Positions 17,311 through 25,993 are shown, numbered from the stretch's first letter. The stretch is 64,000 bases of DNA from Pseudarthrobacter sulfonivorans (GCF_024391045.1 NZ_JANFCZ010000003.1:124001-188000), one strand, 5' to 3'. The notes: a model not told the origin generated them from the sequence alone. Program-made: numbers and translations.

Positions 17311-18179
17311 CCAGCCTGACCCTCCCCGCAGCACCCGTCCGGGACATCCTGGAACGGGCCTTTGCCGAGGACGCGCCCAGCGGAGACATCACCTCACAGC
17401 TGCTTATCCCGGCTGAGGCCCGCGCCACCGCCGTCCTCAATGCCCGGGTACCCGGGGTATTCAGCGGCGGAACCGTGTTCCGCGATGCCATGAAACTGGT
17501 TGACCCGGACACCGACGTGGAGCTGCTGATTGCCGACGGGGAAACGTTCGACGCCGGCACGCACCTCGCACGCGTCAGCGGCAGCGCCCGCTCAGTGCTC
17601 CTCGCCGAACGCGTCGCGCTCAACCTGGTCCAGCGCATGTGCGCCATCGCCACCAAGACGGCCGAATTCGTGGAACGTGCGGGCGGCACCAAGGCCCGCA
17701 TCACCGACACCCGCAAAACCACCCCCGGCCTGCGGGTCCTTGAGCGGTACGCCGTGCGGTGCGGTGGGGGAGCGAACCACCGCTACAGCCTGTCCGACGC
17801 CGTCCTGGCCAAGGACAACCACCTCGCCGTGATGACCGGGGGAGATCCCGCCAGGCTCACCACCCTGCTGGCCGCTGCGAAAGCCCAGCTGGGGCACACC
17901 ACACACTTCGAGGTGGAGGTGGACAGCGCCGAGCAGATCGAACCGGTGCTGGCCGCCGGGGTGGACACCATCATGCTGGACAACTTCACCATCGAAGAGC
18001 TCCGTGCCGGTGTAAAACAGGTCGACGGTCGGGCCATCGTGGAGGCCAGCGGGAACGTGAACCTGGGAACCGTCGCGGAAATCGCCGCCGCCGGGGTGGA
18101 CGTCATCTCCATCGGCGGCCTCACCCACAGTGTCGCCGCACTGGACCTGGGCCTGGACGTCGAACTGAGGGCCGGCTGA
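17307..18179 (+). CDS. nadC: nicotinate-nucleotide pyrophosphorylase (quinolinate phosphoribosyltransferase)
   Basis: 290 residues. Converts quinolinate and PRPP to nicotinate mononucleotide. Family blocks: the N-terminal AFAEDAPSGDITSQLL, AERVALNLVQRMCAIAT, the substrate-binding ITDTRKTTPGLR with the essential Arg/Lys, GGGANHRYSLSDAVLAKDNH, VEVDSAEQ and the late DVISIGGLTHS barrel strand. Normal length. ATG overlaps the nadB stop; the cysteine desulfurase gene follows after 7 bp, so it is in the same transcript. Confidence 0.96.
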   Translation: MTSLTLPAAPVRDILERAFAEDAPSGDITSQLLIPAEARATAVLNARVPGVFSGGTVFRDAMKLVDPDTDVELLIADGETFDAGTHLARVSGSARSVLLAERVALNLVQRMCAIATKTAEFVERAGGTKARITDTRKTTPGLRVLERYAVRCGGGANHRYSLSDAVLAKDNHLAVMTGGDPARLTTLLAAAKAQLGHTTHFEVEVDSAEQIEPVLAAGVDTIMLDNFTIEELRAGVKQVDGRAIVEASGNVNLGTVAEIAAAGVDVISIGGLTHSVAALDLGLDVELRAG

Positions 18180-18186
18180 TACGGCC

Positions 18187-19344
18187 ATGATCTTCCTCGA
18201 CGCCGCCGCCACCACCCCCGTCCGCCGCGAGGTCCTGGAGGCCATGTGGCCGTACCTCAGCGGCGAATTCGGCAACCCCTCCAGCCATCACACGCTGGGT
18301 GAGGCCGCTGCATCAGCGCTCGCGGCCGCCCGCGCGACAGTAGCCAAAGTGCTCGGCTGCCGGCCGGGAGCAGTCACCTTCACCTCAGGCGGCACGGAGG
18401 CGGACAACCTCGCGGTCAAAGGCATCGCCTTGGCCCGGCAGGCCGCAAATCCGGCACTCAACCGGGTGGTGATCAGCGCCGTCGAACATCCCGCAGTGGA
18501 AGAGTCGGCGCGGTACCTTGAACGGTTCCACGGGTTCACCGTGGACGTAGTGCCGGTGGACAGCACCGGCCTGGTGACGCCCCTGGCGCTCGCAGCTGCG
18601 CTCCGGCCGGAGACCGCACTGGTGAGCATCATGTACGCCAACAATGAAGTGGGCACCATCCAACCGGTGACGGAACTGGCGGAACTGGCACGGACCCAGG
18701 GCATCCCGTTCCATACTGACGCCGTGCAGGCTGCCGGGTGGCTGCCCCTGGACGTCAAAGCGCTCGGCGTGGACGCGCTCAGCATCTCCGGCCACAAACT
18801 GGGGGCTCCCAAAGGCTGTGGCGTGCTGTTTATCCGTGGCCGGACCCGGATCGAGCCGTTGCTCCACGGGGGTGGCCAGGAGCGAGGCAGGCGGTCCGGC
18901 ACGGAGAACGTGGCCGGAGCCGTGGGCCTGGCTACCGCGCTGACCCTGGCGCAGGCCGCCCAGCTGCAGACCGCCCACCATGTGACGGCACTGCGGGACG
19001 GCTTCATCCGGGACGTCCTCGACGCCGTTCCGGGCGCTGTCCTGACCGGTCACCCCACCGAGCGGCTGCCGTCCGTGGCCTCGTTCTGTTTTCCCGGGAC
19101 CAGCGGCGAATCCGTGCTCCTGGAGCTGGAACGGCAGGGCGTGGTGTGCTCAAGCGGCTCCGCGTGCGCTGCGGGCTCCGACGCGCCCTCACCCGTCCTC
19201 ACCGCACTGGGCATCGACGCCGAAGTCGCGCAGACGGCAGTGCGGTTCAGCTTCGAGTCCACCGTCAGCGGCACAGACGTGGCGGCCGCCGCCGAAGCCG
19301 TGGGCGCCGCCGTCGGAAGCGTCCGGACCCTCGGCCGCAGCTGA
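18187..19344 (+). CDS. nadS: cysteine desulfurase of the nad operon (NadS/NifS type)
   Basis: 385 residues. PLP-dependent class V aminotransferase fold: FTSGGTEADNLAVKG, HTDAVQAAGW, the PLP lysine in SISGHKLGAPKG, the RSGTENVAGAVGLATAL block, and the catalytic cysteine in VVCSSGSACAAGS. It mobilises sulfur from cysteine. As last gene of the nad operon its likely job is to feed assembly of the NadA [4Fe-4S] cluster, as reported for NadS of C. glutamicum; a general IscS/SufS role cannot be excluded from sequence alone. Confidence 0.9.
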   Translation: MIFLDAAATTPVRREVLEAMWPYLSGEFGNPSSHHTLGEAAASALAAARATVAKVLGCRPGAVTFTSGGTEADNLAVKGIALARQAANPALNRVVISAVEHPAVEESARYLERFHGFTVDVVPVDSTGLVTPLALAAALRPETALVSIMYANNEVGTIQPVTELAELARTQGIPFHTDAVQAAGWLPLDVKALGVDALSISGHKLGAPKGCGVLFIRGRTRIEPLLHGGGQERGRRSGTENVAGAVGLATALTLAQAAQLQTAHHVTALRDGFIRDVLDAVPGAVLTGHPTERLPSVASFCFPGTSGESVLLELERQGVVCSSGSACAAGSDAPSPVLTALGIDAEVAQTAVRFSFESTVSGTDVAAAAEAVGAAVGSVRTLGRS

Positions 19345-19365
19345 CGTCGCGCTGGGTGGAGCGGG

Positions 19366-19857
19366 TCAGATGTGGCGGGCGCGGCGGAAGATCCAGTGCC
19401 GCAGCAGCGTAAACCGCACGGCCGTGGCAAAGAATCCGGAGAGCGTGGTGGTCCACAGTTCCTCAGACACGGTGGCGGCCGGATGCACCGCGTGCAGGAT
19501 CCCCAGGCTGCTCCCGGTTATGACCAGCGCGATGACGATGAGGATCAGCCCGTTCAGGTGATCCTGCGCCCGCTTCCGGCTGGACGTGATCTTGAAGGTC
19601 AGGCGGCGGTTCAGGGCCGTGTTCATCACGGATGTCACGATGAGCGCCGCCGCATTGGCGAGCTGGGGATCAATCCATTGCCGCAACAGCGCGTACAGTG
19701 CCAGGGAGGATGCGGTGCAGATGACGCCCACGCCGGTGAAGCGGATGAGCTGACGGACGGCCGGAAACCTGAAGATTCCGGGGTAATGCCGTGTGGTCGG
19801 CGGCCGTCGGACGGGCTGCTGCGTCAGCTGGGCGCCGGGCGCAGCAGGGGATTCCAT
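19366..19857 (-). CDS. GtrA family membrane protein
   Basis: 163 residues with four transmembrane segments after a 35-residue polar N-terminus. RFTGVGVICTASSLALYALLR opens the GtrA domain, and the N..LNRRLTF motif between helices 2 and 3 is the family signature. GtrA proteins help flip or present lipid-linked sugars for cell-wall polysaccharide or teichoic acid glycosylation; no glycosyltransferase gene is adjacent, so its partner is unknown. Last of three same-strand genes (DUF1684, FAH, GtrA). Confidence 0.88.
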   Translation of the reverse strand: MESPAAPGAQLTQQPVRRPPTTRHYPGIFRFPAVRQLIRFTGVGVICTASSLALYALLRQWIDPQLANAAALIVTSVMNTALNRRLTFKITSSRKRAQDHLNGLILIVIALVITGSSLGILHAVHPAATVSEELWTTTLSGFFATAVRFTLLRHWIFRRARHI

Positions 19858-19874
19858 GTTTCAAGCCTGACACA

Positions 19875-20723
19875 TCAGGCGGCGGTTTCCTCCCAGGACG
19901 CCGCTTTGACCGGGTTGGTGAGTTCGCCGATACCCTCCACGCGGCACACCACCGTGTCGCCCGGCTGGATCCGGGCGCATTCGGCCGGAAAGCCCGTGAG
20001 CACCAGATCGCCCGCATGCAGGGTCATAAAGGAAGTCAGGTACACCAGGATTTCGTCCACCTTCCAGCCGAGGTCGGCGCTGCTGGCGGCCTTGAGTTCG
20101 GTTCCGTTGTGGATGATGCCAATGGAGAGATCGGCGTCATCGAGTCCCGTGACAATCCAGGGACCGGCGGGCGTGAAGGTGTCCTGGCTCTTCGCGCTGA
20201 TCCACAGGTCATCCGACTTCTGCAGGTCCCGCGCGGAGACGTCGTTGCCGATGGTGAAGCCGAGGACGGCGCTCCGGGCGGTTTCCAGCGTCAGGCCGCG
20301 GACGGTGCGGCCGACGACGACGGTCAGCTCGGCCTCCGGGTCAACGTAGCCAACAGTGGAACTCAGTTCAATCGCGTCGCCGGGGCCGATGACGCTGGTG
20401 GCAGCCTTGTGAAAGGCCTGCGGCGGAAGGTCCCGGCCGGGCTGGCCGGTGTTGTGCGCCATGCCCAGGACGTTGGCTGGAACAGACGGCGCAAGGAACG
20501 TGAACGAGTCCTGGTCCACGGCGGCCCCGGCCTCCCAGCCTGGCCGCGCCGGACTGTTGGCATTGGCCCGGGAGCCCGGGAAAGGTGAATCCACAACAGT
20601 CCAGGAACGGCCGGCCGCCGAACCGAAATCCGGGGCGTCGTTGGCCACGAAGAAATGCTCGTCCGCGGCAACCGGGGACAGGGGGCGGACGCGGGCAAGG
20701 CGGCAGGGTGCGCTGGAAGTCAT
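19875..20723 (-). CDS. fumarylacetoacetate hydrolase family protein
   Basis: 282 residues. The C-terminal FAH domain is clear: VDPEAELTVVVGRTVRGL (metal-binding E..E), GFTIGNDVSARDLQKSDD, SQDTFTPAGPWIV, and LHAGDLVLTGFPAEC. These give the divalent-metal site of FAH-type hydratases, isomerases or decarboxylases acting on C-C bonds of oxo acids. The N-terminal 80 residues are variable. Exact substrate unknown; no aromatic degradation genes are next to it. A second, shorter FAH-family gene is at 60423-61199. Confidence 0.85.
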   Translation of the reverse strand: MTSSAPCRLARVRPLSPVAADEHFFVANDAPDFGSAAGRSWTVVDSPFPGSRANANSPARPGWEAGAAVDQDSFTFLAPSVPANVLGMAHNTGQPGRDLPPQAFHKAATSVIGPGDAIELSSTVGYVDPEAELTVVVGRTVRGLTLETARSAVLGFTIGNDVSARDLQKSDDLWISAKSQDTFTPAGPWIVTGLDDADLSIGIIHNGTELKAASSADLGWKVDEILVYLTSFMTLHAGDLVLTGFPAECARIQPGDTVVCRVEGIGELTNPVKAASWEETAA

Positions 20724-20823
20724 GAAGACATCCTACGTCCTCCGGACAGTGTTCGACGGCGGCCCCTGCGGACGGGTGCGGCCTTGAGGAGTGCTCGCGG
20801 CCTTTGGGACGGCGAAGGCCGGT

Positions 20824-21486
20824 TCAGTACAGCTCGCCCACCGGGATTTCGACCGCCAGCCGGTTGGACGGACCGGGCAGCGGGCAGGCCCAGGCATCGT
20901 TGTAAGCGCAGGACGGGTTGTAGGCGAAGTTGAAGTCCAGGACAAACTCGGCACCAGGCCCGGAACCGCGGACGCCATGGAAGGAGCCTTTAATGGTGTC
21001 CAGCAGGTACCGGCCGGCCCCGTAGGTACCGCCGGGGCGGCCGGCCGTGGCATCGCGGAACGGCACGAAAATGCCGCCCCCGTAACCGTGCAGCTTCCAG
21101 ACGCCGAGCTGGCCGAGTTCGGGGAGGTCGAACGTGCCGAGCCGGATGAACCGAATCACGCCGTCGGTGGTGGTCTCGGCGGTCATCTCCCGCCCCGCAC
21201 CTTCAGGAGTCAGCGGTACGTAGAAGCGGTACACAGGATCGTAGTCCGCCGTCTTCAGGCCGGAGAACTGCGCTTTGTCCTCAGGGGTGAGGGGGGACGC
21301 GGGGTGGGTCCCGAACATGCGGTCCCGTTCATGGCGCCACAGGGAATGCGCCTCGGCGGGATCATCGGCGGCGATTCCTCGCACAGTCTCGTACAGGGCG
21401 AACGTCCGGAGCCGCCAGTCCGCGATGTCGAGGGCAGAAATATCCGCCAAGCTTGGGTCTTCTGTGCCAGAATGCTCATCCCTCAT
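20824..21486 (-). CDS. DUF1684 domain-containing protein
   Basis: 220 residues from the ATG at 21486; a GTG at 21534 would add 16 residues of no evident conservation. The sequence has W..ER..MFGTHPASPLTPEDKAQFSGL, YDPVYRFYVPL in the first half and the C-terminal DFNFAYNPSCAYND block followed by CPLPGPSNRLAVEIPVGE, all hallmarks of DUF1684. No signal peptide. The family is widespread in bacteria with unknown biochemistry; no catalytic function is claimed here. Confidence 0.85.
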   Translation of the reverse strand: MRDEHSGTEDPSLADISALDIADWRLRTFALYETVRGIAADDPAEAHSLWRHERDRMFGTHPASPLTPEDKAQFSGLKTADYDPVYRFYVPLTPEGAGREMTAETTTDGVIRFIRLGTFDLPELGQLGVWKLHGYGGGIFVPFRDATAGRPGGTYGAGRYLLDTIKGSFHGVRGSGPGAEFVLDFNFAYNPSCAYNDAWACPLPGPSNRLAVEIPVGELY

Positions 21487-21582
21487 GCTCCCCAGCCTAG
21501 CCCCTTGGTTTCGGGGAAGGGCCGACGGCGACACGAGCCGTCTGCCCCAGGGTCGGCCGCGGCCTCCCGATAGGCTGGTTGC

Positions 21583-22392
21583 ATGACAAGCAGGGCGACA
21601 TCCTGGGCACTTCGGACCGCGGCGCTAGTGGTGACCGGGACCCTCGCGGCCGGGTGCAGTGCACCTGGCGGCAGTGGTCCCGCATGGACTGCGCAGCCAA
21701 ATGCCTCGTCCGGTGCCTCCCCGGACGGGACCAGCACCGGTGGCGGCTCGCCGGCGGCGGAGCCTGCCCCGACGTCAAGCGGGTCGGCCGCGGCGACTCC
21801 CGGCCCGGCCGCCACCGCGGCCGCCTGGAAGACCTTCACCGACCCCGGCCGGACTGTCAGTTTCGACCTTCCCGAAGAATGGATCGCCCAGTCCGTCACC
21901 CCTGAGGACGGGGCCCTGCCCGGGGCGTTGAAGATCGAGGTGAAAAAGCAGGACGGCACCTTCATGGCTGCTTTGCGGACCGGGCTGGCGCCGTCGGAAG
22001 CCGCATGCCCGGACAGCGGCAAGAAACCCTATGTGGTCATCAGCAGCGTTCCCGTGTCACTGCCCGGCCTCGCGGGCGAAGGCACCATCGCGCCGCATGC
22101 TGTGTACCGCGTGATCCAGGGCTACCGGTACTTCGGTTCCTATGGCATCACGAACATTGTGGGCGGGGCGGACGGGCAGGCCTGCGAACTGCGAAATGTG
22201 GTCCGCGGCCCGGCCGGCAAAGGGGACTACTCGTTCGGGGACGTTGCAGTGCTGAAGGCCTTTGCGCCCGATGAGAAAGTGGCACCCGCCAAAACCTTTG
22301 ACACGCTGGGGCAGGCCGCCAAGTATGTTGACGAGAGCCCGGACTTCGCGAATGTGCAGCGGATGCTAATGTCCTTGGAGATCAAAAACTAG
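21583..22392 (+). CDS. lipoprotein of unknown function
   Basis: 269 residues. Type II signal peptide with lipobox L-A-A-G-C25, then a Gly/Ser/Ala/Pro-rich linker to about residue 80. The folded part begins TFTDPGRTVSFDLPEEW, which resembles the single-sheet start of secreted PsbP/LpqN-like or stress-related lipoproteins, but no family can be named with certainty. It is anchored on the outer face of the membrane. Followed after 8 bp by a GC-rich hairpin. Confidence 0.75.
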   Translation: MTSRATSWALRTAALVVTGTLAAGCSAPGGSGPAWTAQPNASSGASPDGTSTGGGSPAAEPAPTSSGSAAATPGPAATAAAWKTFTDPGRTVSFDLPEEWIAQSVTPEDGALPGALKIEVKKQDGTFMAALRTGLAPSEAACPDSGKKPYVVISSVPVSLPGLAGEGTIAPHAVYRVIQGYRYFGSYGITNIVGGADGQACELRNVVRGPAGKGDYSFGDVAVLKAFAPDEKVAPAKTFDTLGQAAKYVDESPDFANVQRMLMSLEIKN

Positions 22393-22399
22393 ACCGCCT

Positions 22400-22418
22400 C
22401 CGGCGCCACCAGCGCCGG
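22400..22418 (+). terminator. GC hairpin after lipoprotein gene
   Basis: Arms CCGGCGC (22400-22406) and GCGCCGG (22412-22418), loop CACCA. No T-run. Confidence 0.5.
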
Positions 22419-22461
22419 GCCAGAGCGGCTGTTCTGCCACTACCTCACACCCCGGAGATAC

Positions 22462-23268
22462 ATGGAACGCACCGTTGCCGCACGCATGGTCTTTATGACC
22501 GTGGCGGATACCAAGGCAGCATTGGCCATCGCCGTAGCCAAGAACCCCGGCTACACCTCCTTTGAAGAAACCCTCACCATCACGGCGGACGGAGCCCCGG
22601 TCCCGGCCCGCGAACTCGCTGACTTTCACGGCGGCCGGCTCCACTACATGGAGTTTGCTGAGCCGGCCGAAGTGACGGTTGAGTACGCTGCAACGGTGAC
22701 GGGGAGGGCGGAGCCGGAGGAGTCAACACTTGCCGAGCTCATCCGGTACGTCCGGCCGAGCCGCTACGCGGAATCCGACAGGCTCCTTCCCACGGCCTAC
22801 GCCGAGTTTGGCGGCCTGCACGGAGTTGAACTGCTCCACGCCGTCAGGAACTGGGTCTACGGCGAGTTGAGGTACATCAGCGGTTCTTCCCGGGGAACCG
22901 ACGGCGCCGTGGAAACCCTCCTGCACCGGCGCGGGGTATGCCGGGACTTCGCTCACCTGGCCATCGCACTCCTGCGCTCGAAGGACGTCCCGGCACGGCT
23001 CGCGGCAGTTTATGCGCCGGGTCTGACCCCGATGGATTTCCACGCCGTGGCGGAAGCCCACGTTGATGGCGCCTGGCATGTCATCGACCCCACCGGGCTT
23101 GCCCCGCGGGAGTCGATGCTGCGGATCACCGCGGGCCGGGACTCATCCGACACGGCATTCCTGTCCACCGTGGGCGGACGCCTGACCCTGAACGAGCTGC
23201 GGGTCAGTGCCGTGGTCAACGGGCAGCTGCCCGCCGAGGATCCGGCCAGCATGGTGGTTCTGGCCTAA
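22462..23268 (+). CDS. transglutaminase-like domain protein
   Basis: 268 residues, no signal peptide, so cytoplasmic. Catalytic triad can be placed: C160 in LLHRRGVCRDFAHL, H194 in PMDFHAVAEAH, D209 in WHVIDPTG. The N-terminal half forms the beta-sandwich usual in bacterial transglutaminase-like proteins. Such proteins act as cysteine proteases, amidases or cross-linkers; the substrate is not known. Convergent with the MarR gene behind it. Confidence 0.87.
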   Translation: MERTVAARMVFMTVADTKAALAIAVAKNPGYTSFEETLTITADGAPVPARELADFHGGRLHYMEFAEPAEVTVEYAATVTGRAEPEESTLAELIRYVRPSRYAESDRLLPTAYAEFGGLHGVELLHAVRNWVYGELRYISGSSRGTDGAVETLLHRRGVCRDFAHLAIALLRSKDVPARLAAVYAPGLTPMDFHAVAEAHVDGAWHVIDPTGLAPRESMLRITAGRDSSDTAFLSTVGGRLTLNELRVSAVVNGQLPAEDPASMVVLA

Positions 23269-23294
23269 CTGTTCGGGCTAGCCGTTCCGGCCTT

Positions 23295-23310
23295 CCGGTC
23301 ACCTGACCGG
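23295..23310. terminator. shared hairpin between convergent genes
   Basis: Arms CCGGTCA (23295-23301) and TGACCGG (23304-23310). It includes the last codons and the TGA of the MarR gene on the minus strand and lies 27 bp behind the transglutaminase gene, so it can serve both. Confidence 0.5.
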
Positions 23311-23769
23311 TTTGGCGACCACCGAAGCACGGAGCTTGTCCGTCAGCCGCCGGAGCTCTTTCAGTTCGGCAGCTGTCAGGGCCGGCCCCACCAGACTGGA
23401 GATGTCCCGGACGTGCTCGCGGCCAATCTCCTTCTGCAGGTCGGCCCCTTGTTCGGTCAGCTTCAACAGCACGCCCCGGCCGTCGTCCGGCGCCGGCATC
23501 CGGACGATGAGGCCACGTTTTTCCAGCCTCTCCACCAGCCTGCTCAGGCTTGACTGGCTCAGGAGGACATGGTCGTTGAGCTCATTGAGGCGCAGCCACC
23601 CGGACGGACATCGGGACAGCGTGAACAGGACGTCGTACTCGTTGATGGCCACATTCTTGAACGCTTTGCCGGACTGGAGCCTGCGCATGACGGCAACCTG
23701 TGCCCGGAACAGGGATTCCCAGGTTTCCGCGGCGAGGCGGCTCGGAGTTTCCTTCGCATCGGCAGTCAT
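23299..23769 (-). CDS. MarR family transcriptional regulator
   Basis: 156 residues. Winged helix-turn-helix: INEYDVLFTLSRCPSGWLRLNELNDHVLLSQSSLSRLVERLEKRGLIVRMPAPDDGRGVLLKLT contains the recognition helix (SQSSLSRLVERLEKRG) and the wing with D-D-G-R. Its ATG overlaps the stop of the preceding LLM monooxygenase gene, so the two are one transcript and the regulator probably controls it in response to a small, likely phenolic or oxidised, ligand. Confidence 0.9.
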   Translation of the reverse strand: MTADAKETPSRLAAETWESLFRAQVAVMRRLQSGKAFKNVAINEYDVLFTLSRCPSGWLRLNELNDHVLLSQSSLSRLVERLEKRGLIVRMPAPDDGRGVLLKLTEQGADLQKEIGREHVRDISSLVGPALTAAELKELRRLTDKLRASVVAKPVR

Positions 23770-24878
23770 TACGCCTCCGAAGAAGCTGTTTCGTTGGCCT
23801 GGGACGCCATCAGCGCAGCGACGCGGCCGGCGTGGGTGGGGGGATCCGGCACGTGTGCCGGCTTCAGGGCTGCGTACTCCTTGCGCAGGACCGGCAGGAC
23901 TTCCTCGCCGAAGAGATCCAGCTGCTCGAGGACGGTCTTCAGCGGCAGGCCCGCATGGTCAATCAGGAACAGTTGGCGCTGGTAATCGCCGAAGTACTCG
24001 CGGAACGTCAGGGTCTTTTCGATGACTTCCTGCGGGCTGCCCACGGTAAGGGGAGTCTGCGAGGTGAAGTCCTCCATGGACGGGCCGTGGCCGTACACAG
24101 GTGCGTTGTCAAAGTAGGGCCGGAATTCCTTGACGGCATCCTGGGAGTTCTTGCGCATGAAGAATTGTCCGCCGAGACCCACGATCGCCTGGTCAGCCTT
24201 GCCGTGGCCGTAGTGTTCGTAGCGCTCACGGTACAGGCCGATCAGCTGCTGGTAGTGCTCCTTGGGCCAGAAGATGTTGTTCGCGAAGAAGCCGTCGCCG
24301 TAGTAGGCGGCCACTTCAGCGATCTGCGGCGTGCGGATGGAGCCATGCCACACAAAGGGCGCGACGCCGTCGAGCGGGCGCGGCGTGGAGGTGAAGTTCT
24401 GCAGCGGGGTCCGGAACTTGCCGGACCAGTTAACTGTGTCCTCATCCCAGAGGCGGCGCAGCAGGCTGTAGTTCTCGATGGCCAGTTCCACGCCGTCCTG
24501 GATGTTCTTGCCGAACCAGGGGTACACGGGTGCGGTGTTGCCGCGGCCCAGGACCAGGTCCACGCGTCCGTCCGCAAGGTGCTGCAGCATGGCGAAGTCT
24601 TCAGCGATCTTGACGGGATCATTGGTGGTGATCAGCGTGGTGGCCGTGGAGAGGATGATCCGCTCGGTCTGGGCGGCGATGTAAGCCAGGGTGGTGGTGG
24701 GGGAGGACGAGAAGAACGGGCGGTTGTGGTGCTCGCCGATGGCGTACACGTCCATGCCGATCTCTTCGACCTTCTTGGCGATGGCCACGGACGCCTTGAT
24801 GCGGTCGTTCTCCGTGGGTGTCAGGCCGGTGGTGGGGTCAGCGGTGATGTCGCTGACGCTGAATACGCCGATCTGCAT
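23769..24878 (-). CDS. LLM class flavin-dependent oxidoreductase (luciferase-like)
   Basis: 369 residues from the ATG at 24878 with GGAAGG six bases upstream; the open frame runs further but codes nothing recognisable there. TIM-barrel bacterial luciferase fold: EEIGMDVYAIGEHHNRPFF near the N-terminus, ERIILSTATTLITTNDPVKIAEDFAMLQHLADGRVDLVLGRGN (the usual LLM signature), and VWHGSIRTPQIAEVAAYYGDGFFAN. Uses reduced FMN and O2. Substrate unknown. Co-transcribed with a MarR regulator and divergent from a THI5-type ABC importer, a context fitting oxidative breakdown of an imported sulfur, nitrogen or heterocyclic compound. Confidence 0.87.
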   Translation of the reverse strand: MQIGVFSVSDITADPTTGLTPTENDRIKASVAIAKKVEEIGMDVYAIGEHHNRPFFSSSPTTTLAYIAAQTERIILSTATTLITTNDPVKIAEDFAMLQHLADGRVDLVLGRGNTAPVYPWFGKNIQDGVELAIENYSLLRRLWDEDTVNWSGKFRTPLQNFTSTPRPLDGVAPFVWHGSIRTPQIAEVAAYYGDGFFANNIFWPKEHYQQLIGLYRERYEHYGHGKADQAIVGLGGQFFMRKNSQDAVKEFRPYFDNAPVYGHGPSMEDFTSQTPLTVGSPQEVIEKTLTFREYFGDYQRQLFLIDHAGLPLKTVLEQLDLFGEEVLPVLRKEYAALKPAHVPDPPTHAGRVAALMASQANETASSEA

Positions 24879-24910
24879 GGTTGGCCTTCCGTTCGTGGGC
24901 TTTTCTGGGC

Positions 24911-24949
24911 TTGTTAACAAGATACCAGATGTGCATGCATTTGCATGTA
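24911..24949 (-). promoter_or_regulatory. two palindromes in the LLM-marR control region
   Basis: A perfect palindrome TTGTTAACAA (24911-24920) and an inverted repeat with arms CATGCA and TGCATG separated by two bases (24934-24947). On the minus strand a possible extended -10 (TGG then TATCTT, 24919-24927) lies between them, so the first palindrome would cover the start site and the second the -35 region. MarR proteins bind such short palindromes; which one is used is unknown. Confidence 0.45.
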
Positions 24950-25147
24950 TCGATCTGTACAACGTTTCGCGGTCCCGAAAATTCCCGCGTTGCGGCCGCG
25001 CCCAAATGCCCGGCGCCCGGGCGCCCGGAGTGCCGTTAGTGCCAACTTCAGGCCCCCAGCCTGGACGGTCATGCCGGCCGGGCCGGGTGGACCGGCCGCG
25101 CCTTGCGGATGTTGAGGAAAAGGGCTTTCCCGATTTCGGCGAAACCT

Positions 25148-25176
25148 TTGGCATGTGGCCCGAATCACTCTAGATT
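25148..25176 (+). promoter_or_regulatory. putative promoter of the THI5-type ABC importer operon
   Basis: -35 TTGGCA (25148-25153), 17-bp spacer, -10 TAGATT (25171-25176). Transcription would start near 25183. Confidence 0.5.
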
Positions 25177-25993
25177 GTGGAGCAGGAAAGCGCATTCCAA
25201 GAACCACTACCTCACGAAATGGGCGGCAGGGTTCTGGCGGCCCGTGGTGTTCGTCGTCGCCCTCGTTCTTTTGTGGTGGCTGGTCACGGCGCAGCAGTGG
25301 GTGGTTCCCTTCATCCTTCCCAGCCCACAGGACACCCTCAACGCCCTGACCGGTAACGGCATCTAGCTCGTCCAGCACACCGGGGTGACAACGCTGGAAA
25401 CCGTCCTCGGATTTGTCATCGCCATTGTCCTGGGTGAACTGGTCGCGGTCCTGATGGTCTATTCGCGGTCGTTGGAGAAGACCATGTACCCGATAATCCT
25501 CTTTGCCCAGGCCATCCCGAAGATTGCCATTGCACCCCTGTTCGTCGTCTGGCTTGGCTTTGGCCTGGAGCCCAGGATCTGGGTGGCGGTTCTGATGGCT
25601 TTCTTCCCCATCGTTGTATCCGGCATGGCAGGCCACCGGTCCGTCGATCCGGAAATCCTGGAGCTCACCTCGACCATGGGCGCCAATCCGTTCAAGACAT
25701 TCCTCAAGGTCCGGCTGCCGGCGTCGCTGCCGCAACTGTTCTCCGGTCTTAAGGTGGCGGCCACCCTGGCCGTGACGGGTGCCGTCGTCGGGGAATTCGT
25801 GGGAGCCAATGACGGCCTCGGCTATGTCATTCTCCAAGCCAACGGCAATATCGACACCGCCATGCTCTTCGCAGCCTTGATCATCATGTCCGTCCTGGGC
25901 ATCCTGCTCTTCGCCATCATCCAGGTTGCCGAATGGTTCCTCGTCCCCTGGCAGGCGTCCCGGCGCACCGGCGGCGCCTCCACCAACGGCTAA
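25175..25993 (+). pseudogene. ABC transporter permease interrupted by an in-frame TAG
   Basis: Both halves are in one frame: the first, with TM helix 1 (VVFVVALVLLWWLV) and PFILPSPQDTLNAL, ends at TAG 25364-25366; the second continues without loss of frame as VQHTGVTTLETVLGFVIAIVLGE and runs through the binding-protein-dependent permease domain, including the EAA-type loop (ELTSTMGANPFKTFLKVRLPASLPQ). Permeases of the SsuC/TauC/ThiX family are uninterrupted here, where W or Q is common, so one base change (TGG or CAG to TAG) explains the break. It may be a recent nonsense mutation, a sequencing error, or readthrough; a GTG at 25385 could allow reinitiation of the C-terminal part. The true start is unclear: TTG 25175 overlaps the promoter, GTG 25244 is the first good codon downstream. 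Confidence 0.75.

Noticed and set aside
24879..25174. TPP or other riboswitch before the THI5-type importer
   Set aside because: No CUGAGA or other TPP-motif core and no second conserved segment could be found in the 296-bp gap; only palindromes and a promoter-like pair were seen.
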